This document shows positions 12,392 through 21,048 of a stretch of DNA of 45,393 nt, piece after piece. Numbering within the stretch: the stretch's first letter is position 1; each line of letters opens with the position of its first letter. The notes beneath the pieces are model-generated. The model had not been told where the DNA came from. It did no database searches and saw only the letters and a list, made by a program, of their open reading frames with translations. The stretch comes from a virus, in IMG/VR virus record IMGVR_UViG_3300022752_000123, positions 1 to 45,393 of that record; one strand, 5' to 3'. The position numbers and the translations under genes were made by a program.

Positions 12392-13832
12392 CATTACTCT
12401 TATATGTGTTGATTGCGTAAACCACGGAGAAGCGGTAGCGGCTATAAGAAAAAGTATGGCCGAGTGCGACTTTGCATCTGTCAAGTTTATTACAGACAAG
12501 CCATTTGAGTTTGAGGGAATTGAAGTAATAAATATCCCGCCAATAAGGTCTAAGGAAGAGTATAGTCACTTTATGATTAAAGAGCTGTACAAGTATTTTA
12601 GTACAGACTATGTTCTTGTTATTCAGGCTGATGGTTATGTGCTGAACGGGAAGTCGTGGCTGCCAGAATTTTTGCATTACGATTACATAGGCGCACCGTG
12701 GACTTATCCCGATGGAAAAAATGTCGGTAACGGAGGATTTTCTATCAGGTCTAAAAAACTTCAATCAGCGCTTGCTCTTGATGATTTTATTGTTGCTACC
12801 GATCCCGAAGACCAAGCAATCGGTAGGCTTTACAGAGATTACTTAATAAAGTTTTATAAAATAACATACGCCCCAGAAGATTTAGCAGATAGATTTTCTT
12901 ACGAGTTAAGAGCGCCGATTTACGATACGTTTGGATTTCACGGAAAGTTTCATAAGCCATACCAGCGAACTGTTGTAATTAAAAGAATGGCGTCAATGGG
13001 TGATGTCATTTTGGTAGAACCTGTATTGAGATATTTTCACAACAAAGGATATAGAGTTGTCTTAGACACACTTGAGCAGTTTTATATGCTTTTTGTTAAC
13101 CACGACTTCCCCGTACATTTTTATAAAACAATAAATAAGAGGGTGCTTCATAACGCTGTTTACCACAACTTAGATATGTCTTACGAGTCTGTTCCTAAAC
13201 AGAATAGGCTATTAACCTATTACCAATTTTGCGGTATCAAAGACGGGGAAATAAAAAATCCTAAATTATCTGTAGGTTTTGATATTGATGAAGGGACAAG
13301 ACTTTTCCAAAAAGCTTGCATTATTCATCTTGAAGGAATTAGGCAAAGCGCAAGAGGTGTTTTTGGTGTGGACTGGGAAGATGTGGTGTCTAATTTACAA
13401 TCAAAAGGATACACCGTTTTTCAAGTGGGTAAAAGAAATGTTCCGTTTATAAAAAATGCCATTTATTTAAATACCGTAAATGAAAACTTTTTGTGTTATG
13501 CAGTAGCGAGTGCTACTCTTTTCATAGGAATTGATAGTGGTATTAGCCACATAGCATCAGCGTTTAACATTCCTTCAATTATATTTTTTGGAAATACTAA
13601 CCCAGAAATAGTTCACGTGGAACTTTCTAATAAAGTTATTCTTACAAATCATTCAGTCGATAACCCAATTTGTATGAAACCTTACTGTTGGCACGAACAG
13701 ATAGGGGTTGAAAGCGAACCTTGTTATATTGACGCACAACTTCCCCCTTGCGCAAAATACACAACAGAACAAGTTATTAATTCAATAAAAATAATAGAAG
13801 ATGCCAGCAGAGAGCAAAAAGATATTTCCTAA
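12372..13832 (+). CDS. Fused glycosyltransferase: DUF5672 domain + GT9 heptosyltransferase-like domain
   Basis: The 486-residue protein joins two transferases. Residues about 5-190 resemble DUF5672: VLVIQADGYVL (82-91) with the acidic donor site, YDYIGAPW (103-110) and VGNGGFSIRSK (118-128). From about 198 it resembles GT9 (ADP-heptose:LPS heptosyltransferases): VVIKRMASMGDVILVEPVLR (201-220) is the N-terminal signature. IGIDSGISHIASAFNIPSI (about 389-407) is the donor-binding motif with the conserved DSG and His. The two halves probably act in sequence on the same glycan. Together with the HldE-like genes on the other arm it suggests phage-directed heptose transfer. Acceptor unknown: host LPS or a virion protein. 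Confidence 0.75.
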   Translation: MKPNLSNITLICVDCVNHGEAVAAIRKSMAECDFASVKFITDKPFEFEGIEVINIPPIRSKEEYSHFMIKELYKYFSTDYVLVIQADGYVLNGKSWLPEFLHYDYIGAPWTYPDGKNVGNGGFSIRSKKLQSALALDDFIVATDPEDQAIGRLYRDYLIKFYKITYAPEDLADRFSYELRAPIYDTFGFHGKFHKPYQRTVVIKRMASMGDVILVEPVLRYFHNKGYRVVLDTLEQFYMLFVNHDFPVHFYKTINKRVLHNAVYHNLDMSYESVPKQNRLLTYYQFCGIKDGEIKNPKLSVGFDIDEGTRLFQKACIIHLEGIRQSARGVFGVDWEDVVSNLQSKGYTVFQVGKRNVPFIKNAIYLNTVNENFLCYAVASATLFIGIDSGISHIASAFNIPSIIFFGNTNPEIVHVELSNKVILTNHSVDNPICMKPYCWHEQIGVESEPCYIDAQLPPCAKYTTEQVINSIKIIEDASREQKDIS

Positions 13833-14322
13833 GATAGAAAAGTATTTAGTCGGAAACGTAGTTGATATTGGTTGTGGTGACGAGCCTGTTAAGGAAGGTG
13901 TCGTGGGAATTGATGGCCGTAGCTTCCCTTGCGTTAGCATTCAAACAAGTAGCTTGTATGATCTTGATACGCAATTTCCGGAGCTTGTTGATTCTTTTGA
14001 TTGTTGTTTCAGCTCTCACGTACTAGAGCATCTGCCAGACTCTTTCAGAGCTATTCTTGAATGGTCAAAGCTTGTAAAACAGGGAGGATACTTTATACTA
14101 TATCTTCCCGATGGCAATTATTATAACAACAGAGAGAACCTAGAGCATTTTCACGATATGAAGTACGCGGAGTTTATGTTTTGGTTTAGAAGAACCTTTT
14201 GCGGGGAGGCTTTAAACTTTACCGGAAAGCCCTATTTCCTTCCATATTTTGAGATAATCGAAGAAGGTCAGGATATAGGCCCAGACAAATATTCGTTTTA
14301 TTTGGTGGCAAAAAAACTTTAA
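13801..14322 (+). CDS. Class I SAM-dependent methyltransferase
   Basis: The 173-residue enzyme has motif I VVDIGCGDEP (20-29) for SAM binding, a following acidic strand GVVGIDGR, and SSHVLEHLPD (71-80), the post-II motif typical of small-molecule and sugar methyltransferases. GGYFILYLPDG is motif III. No DNA-methyltransferase catalytic motif (such as NPPY or PCQ) is present. It overlaps the fused glycosyltransferase end by 32 bases, so methylation of the transferred sugar or glycan is the simplest idea. Confidence 0.75.
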   Translation: MPAESKKIFPKIEKYLVGNVVDIGCGDEPVKEGVVGIDGRSFPCVSIQTSSLYDLDTQFPELVDSFDCCFSSHVLEHLPDSFRAILEWSKLVKQGGYFILYLPDGNYYNNRENLEHFHDMKYAEFMFWFRRTFCGEALNFTGKPYFLPYFEIIEEGQDIGPDKYSFYLVAKKL

Positions 14323-14327
14323 CTTTG
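14320..14327 (+). promoter_or_regulatory. TAACTTTG -7 element at the start of the packaging region
   Basis: TAACTTTG overlaps the methyltransferase stop codon and is preceded by an A run. The nearest TTG lies only 15 bases upstream, too close for the normal -33 box. It stands at the border between the sugar genes and the packaging/virion block. Confidence 0.35.
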
Positions 14328-14342
14328 GATAAAGCATTAGGT

Positions 14343-14657
14343 ATGCCTAAGTTGAGATTTAAAACAGCCGCTTGGTCTCGTAAAGAAGGTAAAAATCCGC
14401 AAGGGGGGTTGAACGCTAAAGGTCGCGCTTCTTATAAAGCCGAAACTGGAGGTACATTAAAGTCTCCTGTAAAATCTGGCGACAATCCTCGCAGGGCAAG
14501 TTTTCTTGCCCGTATGAGCGGGATGCCCGGCCCTGAATATAAAGATGGAAAACCAACCCGCTTGCTTCTTTCGTTAAGAGCGTGGGGCGCGTCATCAAAG
14601 GCAGACGCAAAAGCAAAAGCTAAAAATATTTCAGAAAGAAATAAAAATAAAAAATAA
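14343..14657 (+). CDS. Conserved small basic phage protein (DUF6321-like)
   Basis: This encodes 104 residues from the ATG at 14343; a TTG at 14325 would add six residues. WSRKEGKNPQGGLNAKGRAS, VKSGDNPRRASFLARM and DGKPTRLLLSLRAWGASSKA are strongly patterned motifs of a conserved family I associate with DUF6321 in phages. It is Lys/Arg/Gly-rich, probably binding nucleic acid or the virion interior. It sits just before the terminase cluster. Biochemical function unknown. Confidence 0.7.
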   Translation: MPKLRFKTAAWSRKEGKNPQGGLNAKGRASYKAETGGTLKSPVKSGDNPRRASFLARMSGMPGPEYKDGKPTRLLLSLRAWGASSKADAKAKAKNISERNKNKK

Positions 14658-15043
14658 TGAGACCGGATAAAAATTATTACAAACTAACAGATGATGCACC
14701 TACCGCAGAAGACAAAAAGCGTGAAGCTGGTTTGGCTGCTGAATTAGAGAAAAAAGCAAAGTCTGAAAAGCCTGTAGTTAAAAAAACTGTTATTGTAAAA
14801 AAGTTGGTTATTAAACCAAAGCAAGAAAAACCTCTTAGTAAAGAAGAAAGAGAAAGTGGAATGGAAGAAGCGTTAAATGCTGAAGATTTTTACGGAGAAA
14901 AAAAGGCTGCTGACTTTATGAAGAAAAAGGTTTCTGATGCTGTTAGAGACGCGCAAAGTGAAAAGATTATTGAGGAAATGAAGAAAAGAGGTTTTGGCAA
15001 GGGAGGGAAACTTGTCACAGGACTTAACAAGAAGAGGTCATAA
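14657..15043 (+). CDS. Lys-rich hypothetical protein, 128 aa
   Basis: I do not recognise this protein. It has a helical charged start, then an alternating Lys/hydrophobic strand (VVKKTVIVKKLVIKPKQ, about 40-56), then a long charged helix with ESGMEEALNAEDFYGEKKAADF, and a Gly/Lys end (GKGGKLVTGLNKK). The alternating strand is like the tags of the small proteins at 21402-22525. It is overlapped by one base with the gene before (TAATG). It may be a minor virion or DNA-packaging accessory protein. Confidence 0.55.
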   Translation: MRPDKNYYKLTDDAPTAEDKKREAGLAAELEKKAKSEKPVVKKTVIVKKLVIKPKQEKPLSKEERESGMEEALNAEDFYGEKKAADFMKKKVSDAVRDAQSEKIIEEMKKRGFGKGGKLVTGLNKKRS

Positions 15044-15081
15044 TTTCCCCTGCACAACACAAACAAAAACAAAACATATTT

Positions 15082-15741
15082 ATGAAGGCCGTAGAAGGCA
15101 AAGTTGTTATTAGCGTAGACCACGAAAGTAAAAATAGTTACACATTCGAAAATGGTCTAAAAATAAGACTTGAAAGAAACTGGAACAATCTCAACAAAAG
15201 AGAGACGCATCCAGTTAATGCTATTGTCATTGATGGGGACGGGTTAAAGCCGGGTAGTGAAATACTTATACACCCCAATATGACTCACGATACTTATAAG
15301 ATTCACAACCACACCGCGCTATCTGGTGCTGTAGAGGGAAGTGACATTAAGTATTATTCTATTCCGGCAGAGCAATGTTATGCGTGGTACGATGAAGGAG
15401 AATGGAAGCCTTTAAAAAACTTTGATTTTGCGCTTCGTGTTTTTAAACCTTACGAAGGAACAATAGAGGGTATTGATCCAACTTTAATGCCGGATATTCT
15501 ATATGTAACAACGGGAGAATTTAAAGGCAAAATAGTGCATACCCTAAAAGCTTGTGACTATGAAATTATATTTCAAGGAAAGCAAGGAAGAGAAGAAAGT
15601 TTAATTAGGTTCCGTCACTTCCCAGACGAAGACAATGAAAGAGAAGAGGTTATTGCTGTTCGGGAAGACTTGACAGAGCTACTAAATAAAGGCAAACTAT
15701 ACGTAGGACTTACACCTACTTCATCAAAACCAATTGTATGA
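15082..15741 (+). CDS. Conserved beta-rich phage protein, unknown function
   Basis: This encodes 219 residues. The two halves (residues about 5-110 and 110-215) look like related beta barrels: HPVNAIVIDGDGLKPGSEIL in the first and PDILYVTTGEFKGKIV in the second. Sequence such as NNLNKRETHPVNAIV and LRVFKPYEGTIEGI recalls a family common beside terminases of Bacteroidota phages. A GroES-like fold is conceivable for the first half, but the mobile-loop signature is not clear. It starts after a 38-base A/C-rich leader. Function unknown. Confidence 0.6.
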   Translation: MKAVEGKVVISVDHESKNSYTFENGLKIRLERNWNNLNKRETHPVNAIVIDGDGLKPGSEILIHPNMTHDTYKIHNHTALSGAVEGSDIKYYSIPAEQCYAWYDEGEWKPLKNFDFALRVFKPYEGTIEGIDPTLMPDILYVTTGEFKGKIVHTLKACDYEIIFQGKQGREESLIRFRHFPDEDNEREEVIAVREDLTELLNKGKLYVGLTPTSSKPIV

Positions 15742-16064
15742 CAGATGCTGCAAAAAAAATACTTGAAGACAGAATTGCGGAACTTGAAAAAGAATTAGAA
15801 GGGTATAAGAATAGCGGAGTAGCCAAGCTCTACTATAGTCTTCAGCGTAAAGCAAACGAGATGGCTGACCTTTTAAATAGCGTCAATCTTAAGAACGTAA
15901 ACATTGATGACGCTAAAGACAAAAGCTTTGAGCGTATTTTTAAGATACTTGAAAAGAGTAGCGCGGTTAGTGAGTCAATACGTTCACTAAGCGAAAGCAT
16001 ACCCGGAATGAAAAAGGAAGAGAAGAAACCATTTTTAGATAGAATTGCTGATATAAGAGATTAA
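15738..16064 (+). CDS. Coiled-coil protein upstream of terminase (small-terminase candidate)
   Basis: The 108-residue protein is almost all helical: KKILEDRIAELEKELEGYK gives clear heptads, followed by YYSLQRKANEMADLL and SVSLSESI-type helices. It has no HTH that I can identify. Position one small gene before the large terminase and overlap with the upstream gene (ATGA) make it a candidate small terminase or packaging accessory. The assignment rests on position and coiled-coil content only. Confidence 0.5.
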   Translation: MTDAAKKILEDRIAELEKELEGYKNSGVAKLYYSLQRKANEMADLLNSVNLKNVNIDDAKDKSFERIFKILEKSSAVSESIRSLSESIPGMKKEEKKPFLDRIADIRD

Positions 16065-16066
16065 CT

Positions 16067-16201
16067 ATGGCAAAAGCAAAATCAGGTTCGGACGCAAGAA
16101 AAGTTGTCTTTTACAAGACTAAAGGAGGAAAAGCGCAGAAATCAAGAAACAAGCGCGATAAAAGGTCTGTGATAAGTAGAGGACAGGGCGGTAAGAAGTA
16201 A
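16067..16201 (+). CDS. 44-aa very basic protein
   Basis: The short frame fits exactly between the coiled-coil gene and the terminase (two-base gaps on both sides). It is strongly positive and Gly/Lys/Arg-rich (FYKTKGGKAQKSRNKRDKRS, GQGGKK), suggesting DNA or RNA binding. No family recognised. Confidence 0.55.
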   Translation: MAKAKSGSDARKVVFYKTKGGKAQKSRNKRDKRSVISRGQGGKK

Positions 16202-16203
16202 TT

Positions 16204-18273
16204 ATGGCTAATCAGGAACTAATATACGGAACCCATTGCCGGATTCCAGATGTTCCCCCGCACAAGCAAATTCTTAATTGGGACAAACCAAAAGAAGAGC
16301 AGATGTGGGTTCGGGAAGAACTGCCTGAGTTCTTCGACAAGGTTCAGTATACAAAGAGCGGAGATTTAATACTTACAGAAGAACAAGAGGAGTTCGCGAT
16401 TAGAGAACTTCAAAGATGCAAACGAGGAGTCTGGGTATATATATATGGTAAGCCCTATTTTATTACCAAGAAGTATTACTTCTATTTACAATGGTGGACG
16501 CTGGAGGACGGCTCTCGTCCTGAGTACAGGGATTGCGATAGACGTTATTTTACATTCTTAGAGCATTGGGAAAACACGCCTTGGGCTTTAGGGGTTATAC
16601 GAAGCAAAAAGCGCCGTGAGGGTGCGTCTTCCCAAGCCACATCAAACCTAGTTTACGAGGCGATATTTTTTAAGAACTCAAACTGCGGTCTTGTATCAAA
16701 GTCTAATGAGGACGGAAGGTCTACGTTTACGGAGATGGTTGCCTATGGTTATAGGCAATTACCAGCGTTTCTGAAACCGAAGCAGATTAACAGAGAAGAT
16801 AGCGTAACCGAACTTGTGTTTGCTCAAAAGGCATCAAGCGTAAAAGAAGGTGTTGCCGAGACTCAAAAAGAGGATGAAGGTAATAGGTCAAAGATTAACT
16901 ACCGCGCGCCTGTACTAAACGCATACGATAGAGGTCGTATGAGCCGTCTACTATTAGATGAGTTTGGTAAGCTTGAAAAAGAGGTGCAAGCATCCCAGTT
17001 ATTTGCGATTATTTCAAAGACGCTTGTAAAGGGTGTTAAGAGAGTGGGTTTTGTAGAGATGCCTTCTACGGTTAACAAGATGTCTAAGGGGGGTTCTGAG
17101 TTTAAGTTGCTCTGGGAAAACGCGGATCTCAATAAGAGGATGCCCACGATTAACCGACTTGTTAGGTATTTTAGCCCAGCATACGATGGATACGAGGGTT
17201 TTATAGATAAGTACGGTTTTTCTGTTATGTCTTCCCCGACACCCGAACAAAAACAGTATCTAGTAGAAAAGTGGGTAGTAAAGGATGAAGATGGAAATAC
17301 AATAAGTGAGATTAGCGAAGAAGATATAGAATTAGGCTCTAAGGCGTATATATTAAAGAGACGCGAGGGAAGAACTGGCGATGACCTTGAGGAAGAGATA
17401 AGGATGAACCCCTGCAATGAGGTTGAAGCCTTTATGTCGGCAAATGCTGACTGTATCTTTAATGTTGTAAAGCTAAACGAGCAAATAGAGAAATTAAAGG
17501 AAAACCCCGTTCATAAGAGAAAAGTTATCTTTTACAGGGACGAAGTGAACCAATCCGTAAGGTGGCGAGATGCAAATAGTTCAGAAAGCTTTGCGTGGGA
17601 GTTTGTGGGTGACCTAAATCTGAAAGGAGAAGCAAATAAGCACTATTACGATAATGGCACGAAAAGGCCGTCCAGAACCGATTCTGGCGTGATTGGGGTA
17701 GACGGATACTCAAACTCTCAGGGCGGTAAAAGGTACGGCTCAAAGGCTTCGGCGTGGGTTTATTCAAAGTACGATATCCGAGATCCGCTTAATACGGGCT
17801 TATTTACGGGACACCTGTACGGAAGACCTGCCGAAAAAGAAGACCTGCATAATCAAATCCTTCTTGCCGCCGAATACTTAGGCTATCAGGTTTATTACGA
17901 GTTTGTGTCAGACGATTACTATACCTATTTTAAAAATAGAGGAAAACTAGGTTATTTAGCAAAGTTTCCGACTAACGCAATTGATCCAAGTAGGCGCAAG
18001 GCGGCAGAAAGACATTACGGCTTCCCTGTCACCGATTTTGCTATGACGAAGCAGAACGATTCAATGATTAGCTACGTGGAACATTACTGCGATAAGATAT
18101 ACTGGATAGAGCTTTTGGAGGATTTGAAGAACTACGAACCTTCCAAGCGTACTCCGAGTGACCGAACCGTTTCAGCGATGATTGCACTTGTCGCGGGACT
18201 CGAACCGATATACAAGCCACCACTTCCCCCAACACCCTTAATAAAAATATATCCAAATACGGCGCCAGTATAA
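16204..18273 (+). CDS. terL: Terminase large subunit
   Basis: The 689-residue motor would cut concatemeric DNA and pump it into the prohead. The ATPase part has a Walker-A-like IRSKKRREGASS (132-143), with the Arg-Gly-Ser variation common in terminases, and Walker B RLLLDEFGK (248-256). The C-terminal RNase H-like nuclease begins GVIGVDGYSNS (495-505) with the first catalytic Asp500. Later acidic residues lie around SDDYYTYF and QNDSMISY. It is followed, past a promoter-like gap, by the portal gene, the usual order. Strong assignment; which packaging strategy is used (headful, cos or direct repeats) is not visible. Confidence 0.9.
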   Translation: MANQELIYGTHCRIPDVPPHKQILNWDKPKEEQMWVREELPEFFDKVQYTKSGDLILTEEQEEFAIRELQRCKRGVWVYIYGKPYFITKKYYFYLQWWTLEDGSRPEYRDCDRRYFTFLEHWENTPWALGVIRSKKRREGASSQATSNLVYEAIFFKNSNCGLVSKSNEDGRSTFTEMVAYGYRQLPAFLKPKQINREDSVTELVFAQKASSVKEGVAETQKEDEGNRSKINYRAPVLNAYDRGRMSRLLLDEFGKLEKEVQASQLFAIISKTLVKGVKRVGFVEMPSTVNKMSKGGSEFKLLWENADLNKRMPTINRLVRYFSPAYDGYEGFIDKYGFSVMSSPTPEQKQYLVEKWVVKDEDGNTISEISEEDIELGSKAYILKRREGRTGDDLEEEIRMNPCNEVEAFMSANADCIFNVVKLNEQIEKLKENPVHKRKVIFYRDEVNQSVRWRDANSSESFAWEFVGDLNLKGEANKHYYDNGTKRPSRTDSGVIGVDGYSNSQGGKRYGSKASAWVYSKYDIRDPLNTGLFTGHLYGRPAEKEDLHNQILLAAEYLGYQVYYEFVSDDYYTYFKNRGKLGYLAKFPTNAIDPSRRKAAERHYGFPVTDFAMTKQNDSMISYVEHYCDKIYWIELLEDLKNYEPSKRTPSDRTVSAMIALVAGLEPIYKPPLPPTPLIKIYPNTAPV

Positions 18274-18297
18274 TTAATTTTTTTCGTAAAAAAGAAT

Positions 18298-18305
18298 TAT
18301 ATTTG
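18298..18305 (+). promoter_or_regulatory. TATATTTG -7 element before the portal gene
   Basis: TATATTTG matches TAnnTTTG and lies about 22 bases before the portal ATG. An A run (GTAAAAAAGAAT) precedes it, but no TTG is at the -33 distance. It may be a late promoter depending on a phage factor. Confidence 0.45.
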
Positions 18306-18327
18306 TTGTGAGTAAATATGCAAAGTA

Positions 18328-20754
18328 ATGCAGGATTATTCCGCGCAACCCCTAAAGACGTTTCAACTTGATAAATTAACTATCAAAGAAAAGTCTGATT
18401 GGAACTACGGTAAAAGATTAGCTCAGTATATTGATTCTACTATTCGTGGTGGAATCTCAAGTTATTTTTGGGTTAGAAATGCTCGCTGGAGAACGAATCG
18501 CGGTTATGCAAATGGTCGCGTTCCAATGAGTAAATTCCAAGACTTACTTGAGTTTAATGGTAAAGTTAATTACCTAAATATTAACTGGCAATCAATAAAC
18601 ATTGTTAATCGTGTTGTATCTGGTCTTGTAGGAAGATGGATGGGAAGAAGTGAGAAGATACGTGTTACCGCTACCGATTCTCTTTCAACAAAACAAAAAC
18701 AAGAAGAGTTTGAGAATTTAGAGTTCATTCTTGAAAACCGTGAGTTGCTTGAAAAATTACAAGCGGAGTCTGGTGTTCAAATTCTTCCTCAAGGCGAACA
18801 AATTCCAGAAGATAAAGAAGAATTAAAACTTTGGCAATCTCAATTTCAAAGACTTCCTGAAGAAATTCAATACGAATTAGGTTGCAACGATGTGCTTGCA
18901 GCTAACGGATGGTTTGATACACTCAAAGAAAAAATGTTGCACGATAGTGCAGAGACGGGTTTTGTGGCTACATACACTTGGATGGATGACAATGGTGTTA
19001 TTCACGTAGAGTGGTTGAAGCCAGAAAACTGCTTCTATTCTTACTCAAACTATCCTGACTTTAGAGACACAACGTGGAGAGGTGTTATTCGTACTTACAA
19101 GATTAGTGAGTTACGCCGTAAATACGGAACAGAGTTTGGCGGAAAGATTAACGAAGAAGAGTTGTGGAAGATGGCTCAGTTCTCTAAAGAGTTTCAGCTT
19201 TACGATAATATCACTTGGCTTACAGAATGGAACGTAACCTTCCTTCGTCCTTACGACGAATGGAACATTGATGTTTTAGAATTTGAGTTGAAGACTGTTG
19301 ACAGCGATGATTACACAGTTGTTACAACTAAGAAGAATAAGTCAACACTTGTAAAGAAAGGTCGTCCTGAAAAACCTTCAGAAAACGAAAAAGTTATTTC
19401 TGATACAAAGTGGAATATATATCGCGGCGTATTTTGTCGTCCTACAAATACAATGCTTGAGTGGGGAATTAAAAAGAATATGATTCGCCCACAAGATCCA
19501 AAGGAAATTGGAAATGCGGAGTTCTCTTATACCTTTTATATGGCACAGAACTACGACATGACTTCCCTCGCAGTACCAGAAAAAATTCAGGAACCCGTTG
19601 ACCAAATGATTATTGCTCGTCTTAAGATGCAACAATTAGTGGCAAAGATGCGTCCAACAGGTGCAGCAGTTAACTGGGATGCACTACAAAATATTGATTA
19701 CGGTCTAGGAGACGCTAACAAAGGAATCGATGTCAAAAAGCTTTACGATCAAACCGGGGACATTTATTATCGTGGACGTGACGCCGAAGGGAATCCTGTA
19801 CCTGTACCGATTACAGAACTTTCAAATTCTGGCTTTTTGTCCCAGCTTCAGGGCTTGATACTTCTTTATGACAAGCACTACCAGATTTTAAAAGATGAGT
19901 TGGGGGAAGATCCGAACCTCATTTCTAGCGCACTTCAACCAAGAGTTGCCGTATCTAATATCAATACAGCGGAACAAGTAGCTCAATTTGCTACTGATTA
20001 TTTTTATTGGGCCTATACAAACTGTATGGCTGATACAGCCAAAAAGGTGGCTTCTCTTTTGAAGACATCGGTTCAGTACGGCTCAAGCGTGTATAGAGAA
20101 ATTTTAAAGTCAGATGATGTAGCAGGAAGAATCTTTAATTCAAGAATCCAAATGCTACCTGACCAGTATGAGTTATCTCGTTTTGATGCGATGCTACAAC
20201 AGGCTATGGCGTCTTCCCCAGACCTCGTACTATTCCTTGATCCTTTCCAGATAATGCGTGTGGCAAAAGAAGATGTGAAACTAGCGGAGGCGTTATTTAG
20301 AAGGGCGCAAAAGAAAATGATTATATATAATCAAAACAAGTTGGCTCAGAATCAAGAGATGACGATTCAAGGGCAAATACAAGCGGCACAAGTATCAGAG
20401 CAAGAGAAACGCGCAACAAAGGAACAAGAAGGCTTAATGGACATCAAGCGCGCTCAAATGACCGCAGAGGCCCAGAATAGAACCGCCGTACTACAGATGG
20501 CCACAGCCGCTTATTTAAAATCAATGGAAACAGGTATGCCAATACCAGCCGAAATAAAGCCATTAGTGCAAGCAGTAATGGAAAATGTTGGATTGGCTGC
20601 TATTGTTTCTACAGAAGAACAAAAACAGGCTATAGCTGCTCAAATGCAGGCTGCTGCCGCACAACAAGAGCAAATGATGCAACAGGGTGCGGGGGAACAA
20701 GTGCCACAGGAGCAAATGCCTGAAGAACAACAACCAGAACTTCCCCAACAATAA
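18328..20754 (+). CDS. Portal protein
   Basis: The 808-residue protein has the size and position of a portal, the dodecameric ring through which DNA enters the head. The N-terminal part (about 30-110) has the helical segment RWMGRSEKIRVTATD typical of the portal clip/stem of Bacteroidota podoviruses. Residues about 200-260 include YTWMDDNGVIHVEWL. A long helical C-terminus (about 640-808) becomes Gln-, Met- and Ala-rich (QEKRATKEQEGLMDI, AAAAQQEQMMQQ), like barrel or tail regions that project into the capsid. It follows terL and precedes capsid genes. Confidence comes from context and overall pattern rather than a single motif. Confidence 0.8.
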   Translation: MQDYSAQPLKTFQLDKLTIKEKSDWNYGKRLAQYIDSTIRGGISSYFWVRNARWRTNRGYANGRVPMSKFQDLLEFNGKVNYLNINWQSINIVNRVVSGLVGRWMGRSEKIRVTATDSLSTKQKQEEFENLEFILENRELLEKLQAESGVQILPQGEQIPEDKEELKLWQSQFQRLPEEIQYELGCNDVLAANGWFDTLKEKMLHDSAETGFVATYTWMDDNGVIHVEWLKPENCFYSYSNYPDFRDTTWRGVIRTYKISELRRKYGTEFGGKINEEELWKMAQFSKEFQLYDNITWLTEWNVTFLRPYDEWNIDVLEFELKTVDSDDYTVVTTKKNKSTLVKKGRPEKPSENEKVISDTKWNIYRGVFCRPTNTMLEWGIKKNMIRPQDPKEIGNAEFSYTFYMAQNYDMTSLAVPEKIQEPVDQMIIARLKMQQLVAKMRPTGAAVNWDALQNIDYGLGDANKGIDVKKLYDQTGDIYYRGRDAEGNPVPVPITELSNSGFLSQLQGLILLYDKHYQILKDELGEDPNLISSALQPRVAVSNINTAEQVAQFATDYFYWAYTNCMADTAKKVASLLKTSVQYGSSVYREILKSDDVAGRIFNSRIQMLPDQYELSRFDAMLQQAMASSPDLVLFLDPFQIMRVAKEDVKLAEALFRRAQKKMIIYNQNKLAQNQEMTIQGQIQAAQVSEQEKRATKEQEGLMDIKRAQMTAEAQNRTAVLQMATAAYLKSMETGMPIPAEIKPLVQAVMENVGLAAIVSTEEQKQAIAAQMQAAAAQQEQMMQQGAGEQVPQEQMPEEQQPELPQQ

Positions 20755-20765
20755 AATAATAAAAA

Positions 20766-21038
20766 ATGCCAACATTATCACTCGTTAACCAAGTAACATC
20801 TCAAGCCCTTCGCGGGGAAGATGTTATTGTAACACTTAGTTCAGCAGCATTAAGCAATTTAGCTTCTCTTCAAGTAGGGCAATACTGCCAAATATCAGGA
20901 CTTGCTGTATACGGAACTGTTGCTCGCGTAGATAGCTACGGAACAACTTTTGAGATTAGTCCTATTCAGCCTGACAAAACATTTGCTTCTACGCCCGGTT
21001 ATCTTGCTTCAGGCCAAACTATACTTGTAACAACCTAA
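20766..21038 (+). CDS. Small virion protein candidate, 90 aa, beta-barrel
   Basis: The sequence is Thr/Ser/Val-rich with alternating strands (DVIVTLSSAALSNLASLQVG, YGTVARVDSYGTTFEI) and ends SGQTILVTT. Such short beta proteins between portal and capsid genes are often head decoration or connector proteins. Not recognised as a named family. Confidence 0.5.
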   Translation: MPTLSLVNQVTSQALRGEDVIVTLSSAALSNLASLQVGQYCQISGLAVYGTVARVDSYGTTFEISPIQPDKTFASTPGYLASGQTILVTT

Positions 21039-21048
21039 AAAATATAAT

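Noticed and set aside
16899-17417. 172-codon minus-strand frame inside terL
   Set aside because: Antisense shadow; Ser/Leu-rich with no start signal or promoter.
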